Of a DNA stretch of 64,000 nucleotides, positions 11,785-21,363 are shown piece by piece. Made by a program: the position numbers and the translations under genes. Source of the stretch: Paracamarosporium sp. OC-R06-R3 (taxonomy: Eukaryota; Ascomycota; Dothideomycetes; Pleosporales; Didymosphaeriaceae); the NCBI GenBank assembly GCA_019828545.1, contig JACVRA010000171.1, positions 310,001 through 374,000 of the forward strand, given 5' to 3'. Under the pieces are notes generated by a model. That model worked only from the letters and a program-made list of their open reading frames with translations, did not search any database and was not told the origin of the DNA. Every line of letters starts with the position of its first letter. Positions within the stretch are counted from its first letter, which is position 1.

Positions 11785-12656
11785 TCTAGTCATGAACAAG
11801 AAATCATAAAACCAGCGAAAGTTGATTTAATTGATTTCCTTGATTTCCTTTAATGATAAAGTTATTATTTACACCTACCCGATTTAAAAGAAACAGCTAG
11901 TAGCCCTATATACATAATCAATAAACAGCTATATTGCGTCCTGCATATACTTTTTCGAGGTCTCATCTCAGAGAAATATGCCTAGGTAGGAAGTCTATTG
12001 CTAGTCTTTGGGGAACTGATAGGTATAGAGATGAAGAAAGACAAGGATTATTCTGGGGCAAAGAGGCCATAAATTGTTAGACATTATGAACCTAGTCTCT
12101 CAGTGTAGCACATAAAGCTATAAGAAGACAGTGCAGAACGCAGACAAGTCCTCAAGGATACCCAAAACTACATCTTTCCTCCTTTCTATCTGTAGATAAG
12201 GTAGCCTCGGCCAACTTGTTTAGTGCCAGATCAGTTAAAATGTGACGAAAACAGCGGATATGTGGGGATCGATCACCACGGCACAATAATATAATAAGAA
12301 AAGAGATAGAAAAAGCTTAGTTAGTTTGCGCGCGTTGGACCGCCAAAAGTATAGTAAGTGGTGCAGTGCACTTCTTGTTCACGCTAGAAAAGGTATAAAA
12401 GTAAACAAACAAAAGTCTCTCTTATTATAATTGTCCCATGTAGTCCTGTTGGTCCGGATCTTGGCCGAGATCTACTTCTACTTATGGTCAAATACTACTC
12501 TAAGGCGCTTAGCTAAGCCCCTTAGTAGACTAATGGCCTCTTATAATCCCTTTAGCTAAATATTAAATCTTACTGTAGGGTTGTAGGTACTTCCTACTTA
12601 ATAATAAGATAGAAGCATGTAAACGATATATTATCAAATAAAAATTAACTTCTATA
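11785..12656. other. AT-rich, probably RIP-degraded interval
   Basis: A clearly AT-rich stretch with runs such as TTATAAT, TAATAATAAG and many TpA steps, no ORF, and scattered short palindromes (for example GCTTAGCTAAGC near 12508). This is the look of sequence decayed by repeat-induced point mutation, but no transposon frame could be recovered. Confidence 0.45.
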
Positions 12657-13732
12657 TTAGCCTATCTGCATTTGCTTCCAGTTTTCTGGAAGATGTCTTA
12701 GCATCCTAAGTTTTGCTGCAGCCTTGCGGATAGATTTCCACCATGTGTTCATATGAGCCTCGAAGTCGGGATCTGAGGTGGGAACATGCGTGAAACTGCC
12801 ACCTTCAAAAAGATTCTGAGTGGTGTTAAAGAACATCCTAAGGTTCTGCATCCGGGGCATACTTACTTGATCAAGAGCCATATTGATGAACGCTACAGTA
12901 AACGCAGTCCACTTAAGGGTGGACTTCATGTTATAAAACTGACTGCCCCCACGAAATTCGACAGTTCCAGAGCAACTTTCGCCTGGCCGTTTTGGACAGA
13001 TATTTGCGAAATTCCATATTACATACCTGTCCTTCTGCATATACGCCTTGAGTCCATCTAGAGTAGAAATCTGCCGAAGACTGCGTTTAGTAGTCCTCAA
13101 CGTACCCGTGTTAAGGCCACTCGAACAATCTCTTCCCAGTCCATGAGTACCTGACGCTGAGTTCAAAGCGCAGTATCGGTTATTTCGGCGAGAAAGTGGC
13201 AGCATAGAGTACACGAATGACTCGTAGGTTACCGATGCGAAGGCAATCTTCTTCAACTCCGTGAGGGTGAAGCGAGATGAGTTCGAAGGTGGTGTGACGT
13301 GGACGTGGCCACCGCAGGATTTCTCTTTTTGTACATCGAAATCCACGGACATCGCTTCCCAGAATTCGGAGAGGACCTTTGTGATGGCACGACCGGTATT
13401 CAGGATTGGAGACACAATCTCCATACATACTACCATGTATCAGCATTTCCCTTTGACGCACTGCAATTAGGTTTGGCTCAAAAGGCATACTCACCGAACG
13501 CCTCATGAGCTGCTTCGAGTGAGCCATCACGCGTAATGAACCATTTTGTGCTATAGTACTCCGGATGAGTGGAATACCTAGAGTGCAAGTCTGGTTGAGC
13601 GGGGATACCACGGTTCTCAAGTTTCTGTGCCAGCTGCTTATACCAGTCTTGTCTCTCGAACGTGGGCCGACGGGCGTAGGGATTAACCACTGTTTCGATT
13701 TCTATGCCGAAGTTGTAATTTTGGTATGGCAT
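12657..13732 (-). CDS. Putative amidoligase (Amidoligase_2, glutamine-synthetase-like fold)
   Basis: Exons 13732-13495 and 13429-12657, 336 aa. The 65-nt intron (GTGAGT donor) joins ...SLEAAHEAF to VCMEIVSPIL in the only frame that fits. Family hallmarks: FGIEIE at residues 8-13, WFITRDGSL near residue 66, EIVSPIL at 83-89, CGGHVHV at 118-124, and VEFRGGS in the C-terminal half. These acidic and histidine positions match the metal/ATP-binding residues of COOH-NH2 ligases with a glutamine-synthetase-like fold. Family knowledge: such enzymes form amide bonds between a carboxylate and an amine, making peptide-like metabolites or protein tags. The natural substrate is unknown in fungi. It is transcribed divergently from a gamma-glutamylcyclotransferase-like gene about 730 bp away, which supports a shared pathway. 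No signal peptide. It could instead be an orphan paralogue with lost activity, though the motifs look intact. Confidence 0.8.
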
Positions 13733-14463
13733 CTTGGAGGCCCTATGGCAACTGAACTATGGACCATATGACTTGTGTGTGCAACGTCTTGGCCCAGATG
13801 AAAGTGATTGCCAGAGTTATCATACAGTTTATCTACCAGACGCTGCCCATACGTTATGCAACATTGTAGTATTCGCCTTCTTGATTCTATGCCATATAAA
13901 TATTATTGGTTGCCTTCTATATCTGACAGCCCCGTAATTAAATATTCTGCAGCTGGATCCCAAGTTTGACAAGCCTGCATATACGTGTAGGATGGTTAAT
14001 GGGGCCGAGGCAGCAATTCCGGTCAGGGTTTCATACATGCTGAGCCATGTGGGTTGTGTTAGTTGCCTTCTTCCAAATTTGGTGGCCTTGCATTCGAAAT
14101 GGTGCCATATTCCGCGGCTGGACCCCTCACTCACGATAAGCCTACCTATGCTTTAGTAAATTCAACAAGGCTGCGGTAGCAAGCACCCTATTATGCTATG
14201 GGTGTAGGAGCATCTGAGCTTGGCCAAGAATACTTGTCACCTTGATCTATGCCTAATCCGGCGATCTCGTATTTGGTGCATTTTGTGGCTGTATGATAAG
14301 CTTGCATATGCGTGTACACCCCGAGCTTACGTGGCAAAAAAATCAAGCACCCCGAGAATTTAGCCAGAAGGCTGATTTTGTCGTCTGAGCATTGTTCAGC
14401 CTCCTCTCTCGTACCAATCCCAAAAATTGTTTCCTCCCTATTCAGTTCACAACCTTAAGCAAG
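13733..14463. promoter_or_regulatory. Shared divergent promoter region of amidoligase and cyclotransferase genes
   Basis: 731 bp between the two divergent start codons. It holds no convincing ORF. A run of A precedes the cyclotransferase leader (around 14335-14345). No specific binding site can be assigned. Joint regulation is inferred from the arrangement alone. Confidence 0.4.
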
Positions 14464-15390
14464 ATGAACAAGTTACGTTCAGGACCGCCTGAATTACCAC
14501 CGCGGCCTTTGTGCTCGGAGCCCGCCCCGATTTACTACTTCGCCTTTGGCTCTAACCTTCACCTCCAACAGATGGCGACTCGCTGTCCAAACAGCAAATA
14601 TATTGGCCGCGCTATTCTCCAAAACTTCCGTTGGCAGATAAACCAACGCGGATATGCAAACGTCGTTCCTCATCATGACTACGAGGTAGAAGGACTCGTT
14701 TTCCAGATTGGAGCGCAAGATGAGCGGCGGCTTGATAAGTCTGAGGGCGTAGCCAAGCGATGTGTCATGACTAACGAAGACGGAACCCAAATTGTCGCTC
14801 CATGCTACAGAAAGGTATACAAAACTGTAGTTCTACGCCGTGCCGCCCCAGCACTTTACCGCCGGCCTATCCCCTGGATTGTAGAAAAAGGTGGTCCTGC
14901 ACGTATTCTGAATGATGCACTGAAGGAAGGTCATGGTATCAACGAACACCGACCCGAGGAAAGGGAACGCGTGCTGGTATACCAGAGTCCCGACTTTACT
15001 GCAGACGGATTACCTAAAGAGGAATATGTAAAGCGGATCAATAACGGCATAAGAGATGCTAGAGCCTTACGTATTTCTGACGATTATATCGATTGTTTCG
15101 TACGCAAGTGGATTCCTCCTGATGGACAACCAACAACCAGCACGCATGTCTACCCACTCAAACCACAACTCACCACTCGAGGTGGAAAACCTACTACTCG
15201 AGGTGGAAAGCGAAGGAATAGTGTCCCTGGGTCAGCTAGAGAGGTGCGATTATGCAGGGGAGGATATCTGAACAACGTACAGGAGCAGCAGATGGTACGA
15301 AGACAAGAGCAGATGCAGATAGAAAGGCATCAATTTTCTTCTACACGCCATGGCAGAACCATCTTGGATTGGAACTCTTGGTTTCGCTAA
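14464..15390 (+). CDS. Gamma-glutamylcyclotransferase-like (GGCT/AIG2-fold) protein
   Basis: Single exon, 308 aa. YYFAFGSNL at residues 24-32 is the diagnostic substrate-binding loop of the cyclotransferase fold. The presumed catalytic glutamate is E94 in LDKSEGV, the position equivalent to the catalytic Glu of human GGCT. QRGYANVVP and EVEGLVFQI match the intervening strands. The C-terminal ~90 residues are an extension absent from minimal family members; it is basic and Gln-rich and contains two copies of TTRGGK. Family knowledge: these enzymes release gamma-glutamyl groups from amines or peptides as 5-oxoproline. Its divergent partner is a predicted amidoligase, so a form-then-remove gamma-glutamyl cycle is plausible but unproven. 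Start chosen at MNKLRSG because the first family motif follows within 30 residues; upstream in-frame sequence lacks an ATG. Confidence 0.85.
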   Translation: MNKLRSGPPELPPRPLCSEPAPIYYFAFGSNLHLQQMATRCPNSKYIGRAILQNFRWQINQRGYANVVPHHDYEVEGLVFQIGAQDERRLDKSEGVAKRCVMTNEDGTQIVAPCYRKVYKTVVLRRAAPALYRRPIPWIVEKGGPARILNDALKEGHGINEHRPEERERVLVYQSPDFTADGLPKEEYVKRINNGIRDARALRISDDYIDCFVRKWIPPDGQPTTSTHVYPLKPQLTTRGGKPTTRGGKRRNSVPGSAREVRLCRGGYLNNVQEQQMVRRQEQMQIERHQFSSTRHGRTILDWNSWFR

Positions 15391-15596
15391 TACGTTTTGA
15401 AGATCTAAAACCGTAGAGTAACCTTAACCCAATCTAAAACATTCGGGGTTATCATGTTCTATATGTCTCCGTGAATGCTTCAACACATCCGTTTGTATCA
15501 ATGACTCATTACAACTGTGCACCAAAGATCAAGCAGAGAAATTTTCACATACTCAAGACTCAAGTTAAAAACCACCATGCTTGCCATGTACATTGC

Positions 15597-17159
15597 CTAT
15601 GCACTTCGCCGAGAACTTCCGAAACCCCATCTCGCTTTTTCAGGCTTTGCTACTTTCCTTTTTTCTGGCCTTCTCTCCGGTTCCCTTTGCAAAATTCTCG
15701 GTGTAACCGCAAGTGCCGTTTCTTCTCGGTCAGCCTCTGAGCGAATCCACTGCAACAACGTAGCCCCTTCACTTGCAGGGACAGCTGCACCCCGACCAAC
15801 CGTCACCAGGACCTTTGGCTTACACAGACTCTTGGGACGCTTTGCATTCTGGTTGGTTGGAGTTTGCAGATACAACCCAGGTGCGACATCAAATATATAG
15901 CTTATCACCTGAGGATCGCCAGCGACCGTCTGAGATTCAACCACTTTTCCGGCCCGAGAGACATCTAAACAAGTGAGAGGTGACAAATCGTATCGAGTGG
16001 ATGTGATAGCCCCGCTTGTGATATCGTCATCGAACTGGCTCCACTTGATAGTGAAGACAGGTGCTGCCAATTGGATGCGACGAGCAAGATCCATTGCCGG
16101 TCCCACAATGTTTTCATCAATAGAAGTGCGAAGACTATGCACATCCGACACTGGGACGAGGTGAAAAAGTAAGGATAAGAGTTCCTCTGTCTTCTGGTGG
16201 CGGCGTTGAGCGTGGCGCTCAGCAAAATCTCGTTTGCTGACAAGAGCTGTCAATGCTTCGACCCGCCAGTCACGACAATTTGAAATGTCTGTCTCAATTA
16301 GCTTGAAGATAAAACCAAATATTAAGGGAGACTCACCCCTAGGAACATCTCTCATGGCTGTTTCAATCCGGTCAATCGTGTTAACAATGTCGTTCACGTC
16401 TCCATCGCCCCTTCCAAGTGGGCAATAAAAGCTCCGGTGGAAAAATTCTCGACACAGAAATTGCATGATTGCTGCAATCACAATATATTCATCAGCTTGG
16501 TAGCATTGGGTATTGCGCATCGCTCGTGCGCTGATCAAAGTCAGGAATTCCTTCGCATCTGATTTTGGGTATCTCCTGTTTCGTAGCTTGTTTTCATCAA
16601 GATCGTAGAGGATACCTTCCAGACGGTTCATCACCCATCTTTGTATGCCGTTGTATAGGTCTTGAAACTGTTGCCGGGCCTCAGCCTCAGTGATGTCCGT
16701 GCGCTGGTGTTGAAGACTGAAGATGTGGTCGCGGGCCTGGTTGAACTGCTTCAGAGCTTTTTCTTCACTTTTCTGTTTATCCTCAAATCTTTTGTTCAAC
16801 TGGAGTTTAACTTCCTCAAGCTCGCGCTGTTTTTGTGCTGTTTGTTTTTCAGAATCCTGTAGTTTCCGCAGGTATTCCTGCAGTTGCCTGTCTGACTGCT
16901 TTCGCTTCCCTTCTTCGCGCTGTAGCTCTTCTTGTCTCGCATCCAGTATTTTATCTACATCGCGGGCCCAAGCTTCTGCATTTCTGAGTTTTAGTTGAAG
17001 CTGGCCCTTTTCTCTTTTCAGCTCTTCTAGTTCGTCGAACATGCGTTGACGCGTGACGTTTTCGGTCTTTGGGTCTAATCGGATGTTACTCATCTTTGAT
17101 TGTTCAAGTATTTCGTTTCTGGAGCTTCTAGGCTCGAATGGATTATCTATAGGGGCCAT
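15597..17159 (-). CDS. Coiled-coil protein of unknown function
   Basis: Open frame of 520 codons. Residues ~35-150 are a dense coiled coil (LEELKREKGQLQLKLRNAE and following). After it comes a mostly helical globular region (FQDLYNGIQRWVMNRLEGILYDLDE..., EYIVIAAIMQFLCREFF...) and a basic, disordered C-terminal tail. I do not recognise a catalytic domain. Bases 16336 down to 16289 form a perfect-looking 48-nt intron (GTGAGT, GCTAAT, ACAG). Because 48 is a multiple of three, both spliced (504 aa) and retained (520 aa) forms are open. It is divergent from the Hsp70-like gene about 900 bp away; a partnership is speculation from position. Confidence 0.8.
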   Translation of the reverse strand: MAPIDNPFEPRSSRNEILEQSKMSNIRLDPKTENVTRQRMFDELEELKREKGQLQLKLRNAEAWARDVDKILDARQEELQREEGKRKQSDRQLQEYLRKLQDSEKQTAQKQRELEEVKLQLNKRFEDKQKSEEKALKQFNQARDHIFSLQHQRTDITEAEARQQFQDLYNGIQRWVMNRLEGILYDLDENKLRNRRYPKSDAKEFLTLISARAMRNTQCYQADEYIVIAAIMQFLCREFFHRSFYCPLGRGDGDVNDIVNTIDRIETAMRDVPRGESPLIFGFIFKLIETDISNCRDWRVEALTALVSKRDFAERHAQRRHQKTEELLSLLFHLVPVSDVHSLRTSIDENIVGPAMDLARRIQLAAPVFTIKWSQFDDDITSGAITSTRYDLSPLTCLDVSRAGKVVESQTVAGDPQVISYIFDVAPGLYLQTPTNQNAKRPKSLCKPKVLVTVGRGAAVPASEGATLLQWIRSEADREETALAVTPRILQREPERRPEKRKVAKPEKARWGFGSSRRSA

Positions 17160-18067
17160 AGAGTGGCCTTGCAGTTCGTTAGACTTTTATATTTCTCCGG
17201 AGAAGAACCTAGCGGCGGTAAAAGTACCAGGTTAGTTACTTCCGTGTGAATGTCTGGGGTGAAGGCTTCTGCAACAGGATCAGATTCTCTTGCATGGATT
17301 TGAAATTCGATAATCATACCCGCTCATAACGCAAGCCAGTGATGACCTTCTGGACAAACAAGAAGGCTATTGCATCACAAGGCTTCGCGTACACGCAACC
17401 TTTGAAAAAGCCTTGTCTGACAATCTGCATAAGGCTGAAACTGCCTCGACGCATCGACAGATTTCCCGAAGCGGGGTACCGCCAATTGTATTGTAGCCGA
17501 GGAACTAGCTTTATTGACGGCTAATTAAACAGGCTTTAGATCTTTTCAATTGGTTGCAATATGAATGTGCACCTATTCTTATCACATGTCAGAACTGGAA
17601 GATGGTACAAGGCTGCCAAGAAAGAGAAGGATAGTGAGTGTCTACACATCTGTCCAATCCTGTTTCTTCAAGAAAAGTTGGTTATCATCTTGGGTGGTGA
17701 CCCTGGCCATTCCGGTGAGACTAATGTAGAACAGCCAATATTTATTGCATAGCCATCAGGCAACGAGGCTAGGGCGGAAAAAAGCATCACTCTTCCAGCC
17801 TGGTCGCCGAAGGCTCACCCCTAAGCCAGGTGTAACATCATTCAATGATGTAAAATAATGAGGCTGATAGATTTGTGTGGTGGTTATCCCTATGTGTGGA
17901 CCACCAAGTCTCATTGAGCCCTAAGGCTCTGCGCGGGTACCTAGGTAGTCAGCGTTCCTTTCGAAATCTTTTGTGTTGCGTCTCCAGTAATTTCAAGCTT
18001 CAGGAAGAAGCGATCACAGAGCCTCATATTTCATGATTCACAAAGCCACCGTGCTTTCTTGTCGGTT
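17160..18067. other. Divergent intergenic region between coiled-coil and Hsp70-like genes
   Basis: About 900 bp with short ORFs only. It must contain both promoters. I looked for clear heat-shock elements and found none that fit nGAAnnTTCn arrays. Confidence 0.45.
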
Positions 18068-20101
18068 ATGGCAGACTCGCGCCGAATCATAGTCTCCATA
18101 GACTTTGGGACTACATTCTCTGGTCTTGCTTGGGCAGAGACGGGCAGAGTATGTTGCTATTTCGGCGTGTATACGTGGTTTCAAGAACACTAACAAAGGT
18201 CCTTCAGTCAGATTACCAGTCCGTAATAGATAAATGGCCTACTCGTACATCTTCAACCACAAGCCCTAAGGCTCCCACTGAGCTACGAGCTGTGGCGAGT
18301 GGATATCAGTGGGGATTTCAAATTCCAAAAACCTCAAAGCGAATCAAATACTTCAAACTGTGGGAACTCTCATCTACCTGGGTCCGCGTTTAGTTGACGA
18401 AAGAACAGGAAGCTTGATAACCCAACACAGAGCAACTCTGAGCCGCGACCGCCTGAGGAACTTACACAACTATATCTTTCATTTCTCTACCAGCACTTGA
18501 TATCTTCTCTGAACGAGAGACTGTCTTCGAGCGTGGTACAAAGTACTCCAATCGACTTCGTGCTGACGGTGCCTGCTATTTGGTCCAATGCTGCAAAACA
18601 GAAAACCGAATTGGCAGCTTCTCGTGCGGGGTTCAAATCGTCAACTGGAAGGAAAATACATCTTGTATCTGAGCCAGTATGGAGATGCTCTATGGTTGGC
18701 TTGAGAAGAAAGATGCTGATTTAGCCCAGGAAGCCGCTGCGATATACACACTCCACAACCTCAGTCGATCACAGCTAAATGTGGGTTGGACTTTTGTAGT
18801 GTGCGATGCGGGAGGTGGAACAGTCGATCTCATATCTTACAAGATACTTCGACTCAGCCCCAGCCTTCAAGTGAAGGAAGCGACCGAAGGTACTGGCGGA
18901 AAATGCGGCTCCTCTATGTTGAACACACGTTTTCGACGATACCTCCAGCAAAAACTAGGGAACGGATACTGGACAAATGACAGGCTAGCCGAGGCCAACA
19001 ATGAATTCGAGCAGGCGAGTATAAACGCCCATCAAACTGCATGTCGTCTAAACATACCAGTACAAAAAAACGTTCAAGCCGAATGGAGAGCCCCTGTCAC
19101 TTCGAGTCGAACTCGATAATGACCCGAGCCGTAATATCCGACGCAACCGTTTGCGAATCTCCCAAGAGGACATGGAGAAGGAAATCTTTGAGCCGATCAT
19201 GAAAGATATCATAGGGCTTGTGAAAGAACAGATCTCCATGGTAGGTAGCCGTGTAGGTGCTGTTCTGTTAGTTGGAGGATTTGGGCAAAGTTCGTACCTC
19301 AAGGACCGCGTGAACGCCGCCATAGATGGTTCCATCAACGTGTTACAACCCAGCAATGGCTGGACAGCTGTCGTTCGAGGAGCAGCTATGATCGGACTCT
19401 CCCGAACTAGCAACAGGCTAACCCAAGTCCATATTGCTGAACGAGTAGCAAGACGGCATTATGGGACAGAGCTCACTATGGAATTTGAGCAAGGCAGAGA
19501 TCCGGAAGATAAGAAGTAAGTTTTTTTCTACGTTCAATCACTCCACAAAACCTCCGCTAACAGTCTAGATTCTGGGATGAGCGGAGGGATCACTGGGCAG
19601 TGAATCGTATGTTTTGGTTCATTACTAAGGTCAGTCAGTGCCTGGAATGTGAAACTTGAAAGGCTAAAGACCGACAACACAAATTTGCAGGGCGAATCAT
19701 ACCCAGAGAACCGCCCGTCGACAATCGAGTGCATCATAGACATTCCTGTCCGCAGTGGCCAACCGCCAGACACACAGATCCAGATCTATCACAATTCAAA
19801 AGACCGCACGGCACCACGCTACAGGAACAAAAACACAAAACCTATTGCACAACTACATGTGGACACGGATCGTCTCCATATCGGAAAGAAACTGTTTAGT
19901 AGTACTAGCAAGACAAGAAAACTGGGTCGGCATTGGTACTTCTGTTTTAATTTCAACATCGAGGCAACATACGAGAGCGCAATGATTAGATATTCTCTGA
20001 GTAATAAAGGTATGTTAACGTCGTTAAACGATTTATGGATTTCATTAACACGTTTTATAGATCGGGTACATGATGTTGTGAATGTAAACTATAATGACTG
20101 A
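18068..20101 (+). CDS. Hsp70-like ATPase (actin-like ATPase domain)
   Basis: Eight exons: 18068-18148, 18208-18359, 18409-18676, 18730-19014, 19061-19515, 19569-19629, 19691-20009 and 20061-20101; 553 aa. Nucleotide-binding motifs are in order: IDFGTTFSG (phosphate 1, residues 11-19), LTVPAIWSN, VVCDAGGGTVDLISY (phosphate 2) and VLLVGGFGQSSYL (adenosine), then VLQPSNGWTAVVRGA. This is the fungal Hsp70-like family that lacks the canonical substrate-binding domain and is not a heat-shock chaperone proper. Two splice sites are non-standard: a GTGGGA donor at 18360 and, between 19014 and 19061, a GC-AG intron (CAG|GCGAGT, branch CTAAAC, acceptor CCAG). Using the nearby GT instead would leave a frameshift in the A7 run at 19064-19070. 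With the GC-AG intron the gene is intact. Its function is unknown. Confidence 0.85.
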
Positions 20102-21363
20102 AAGTAGGGATAAGACCCGTATTCTCTTCTTTCGCGACGACTAGCTAAACGGAAGAAACTAATAAAGGATAACTACAGATACTACAGAGCAGCAGATATG
20201 TTACAACCGCAGTGAGTGGCTGCAAGATCAACGACAAATATGGAACCGGGACGGCACCTGACGCCGACAAAGGGAACAAAGAACGGTGAAGCAGCTTATG
20301 TCAGCAAAAGTTACGTGATGAGGTCCGGCATAATACGAATTCCCTAGGGACGGAGTATAGGACGACAGGTATATGATCTGGGAGGATCTCTATGCAGTAG
20401 TTAACTTCTCATATTTGAATTGAAGCCGTTCTTGCTCATAAGAATAATGAGCCTTCTGATAAGATACCTTGTCAAGTATCGGAGATACTTGATTGTTTAT
20501 TCATCTCAGAACCCGAGTCCAGACTGTTCCTCGACCGCTGAATACCGCAAGACACCTTACGGTAAAACCCGACTCTCCTCACCAGGACTGGTACGAGGTA
20601 CGTAACCACCCCTTGTAACAAGATACTACTACCTGAGTATGAGTTATATTATACTAACTGTAGGCACACTTCGTGAAGCCAGTCTGAATTTAAATCTAAT
20701 ATAAGTCCACGCACGATGCAGGATTGCACGATATTCTCAAACTAACAAGCTGCTTACATTTAAGCCTTGAGCGACCTAGTTTGGGGCATCAGTTTCCTAA
20801 GCCTGGAACCCTGGTCATGAATGGTCACATGGAATTCATCTCACACACGAATGGGCACAGAATCACCACAGGCGCACGATTCGGGACTGCAATTGATCGT
20901 TTGAACAAGTTTATTTTCATGTTTGTAACACAGACGTATACAGTCCTTTCCGCCAGAAACAAACACCTCGAAAACCATGCTTTCCAGTGGCCTCGACAGT
21001 AGCCAAAAACCGTGTCATCGTGAACTCGTATCTATCGAAAAGACGCTCAAAAGACTCCACCAACACCTCCAATGCAATATGCTTCTGAAACGCCTTTGCT
21101 GACAATTGACAGATAAGAGTTCGAACCCCAGCCGAGAACCCGTTTCCGAGGGTAGATGTGGAGAGTCCTGTAGATAGGATCCGCGTCACATACCCAAACG
21201 AGATATGATACTTACCAACTTACCATTGCGCGTAGAGTCGGATGATAGGCTCCGTTGCGCAAGCCGTTGGTTGTGTGTCCGTAGCAATGCTAAATGCTTG
21301 TGCTAAACACAACAGTTGTCATAAGCCCCCTTTCCTTCCTCCTTGCATTGTCCCAATTCCAGT
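20102..21363. other. Intergenic region; weak minus-strand ORF and a hairpin
   Basis: No supported gene. A perfect inverted repeat TCAAGTATC-GGA-GATACTTGA lies at 20472-20492. A minus-strand frame at 20917-21189 has a fairly protein-like composition (LICQLSAKAFQKHIALEVLVESF) but no recognisable domain; it could be a gene remnant. Confidence 0.4.

Noticed and set aside
21118..21135. B-box-like GAGTTCGAACCCC
   Set aside because: The flanking bases do not pair as a T stem and no A box lies upstream; chance match.
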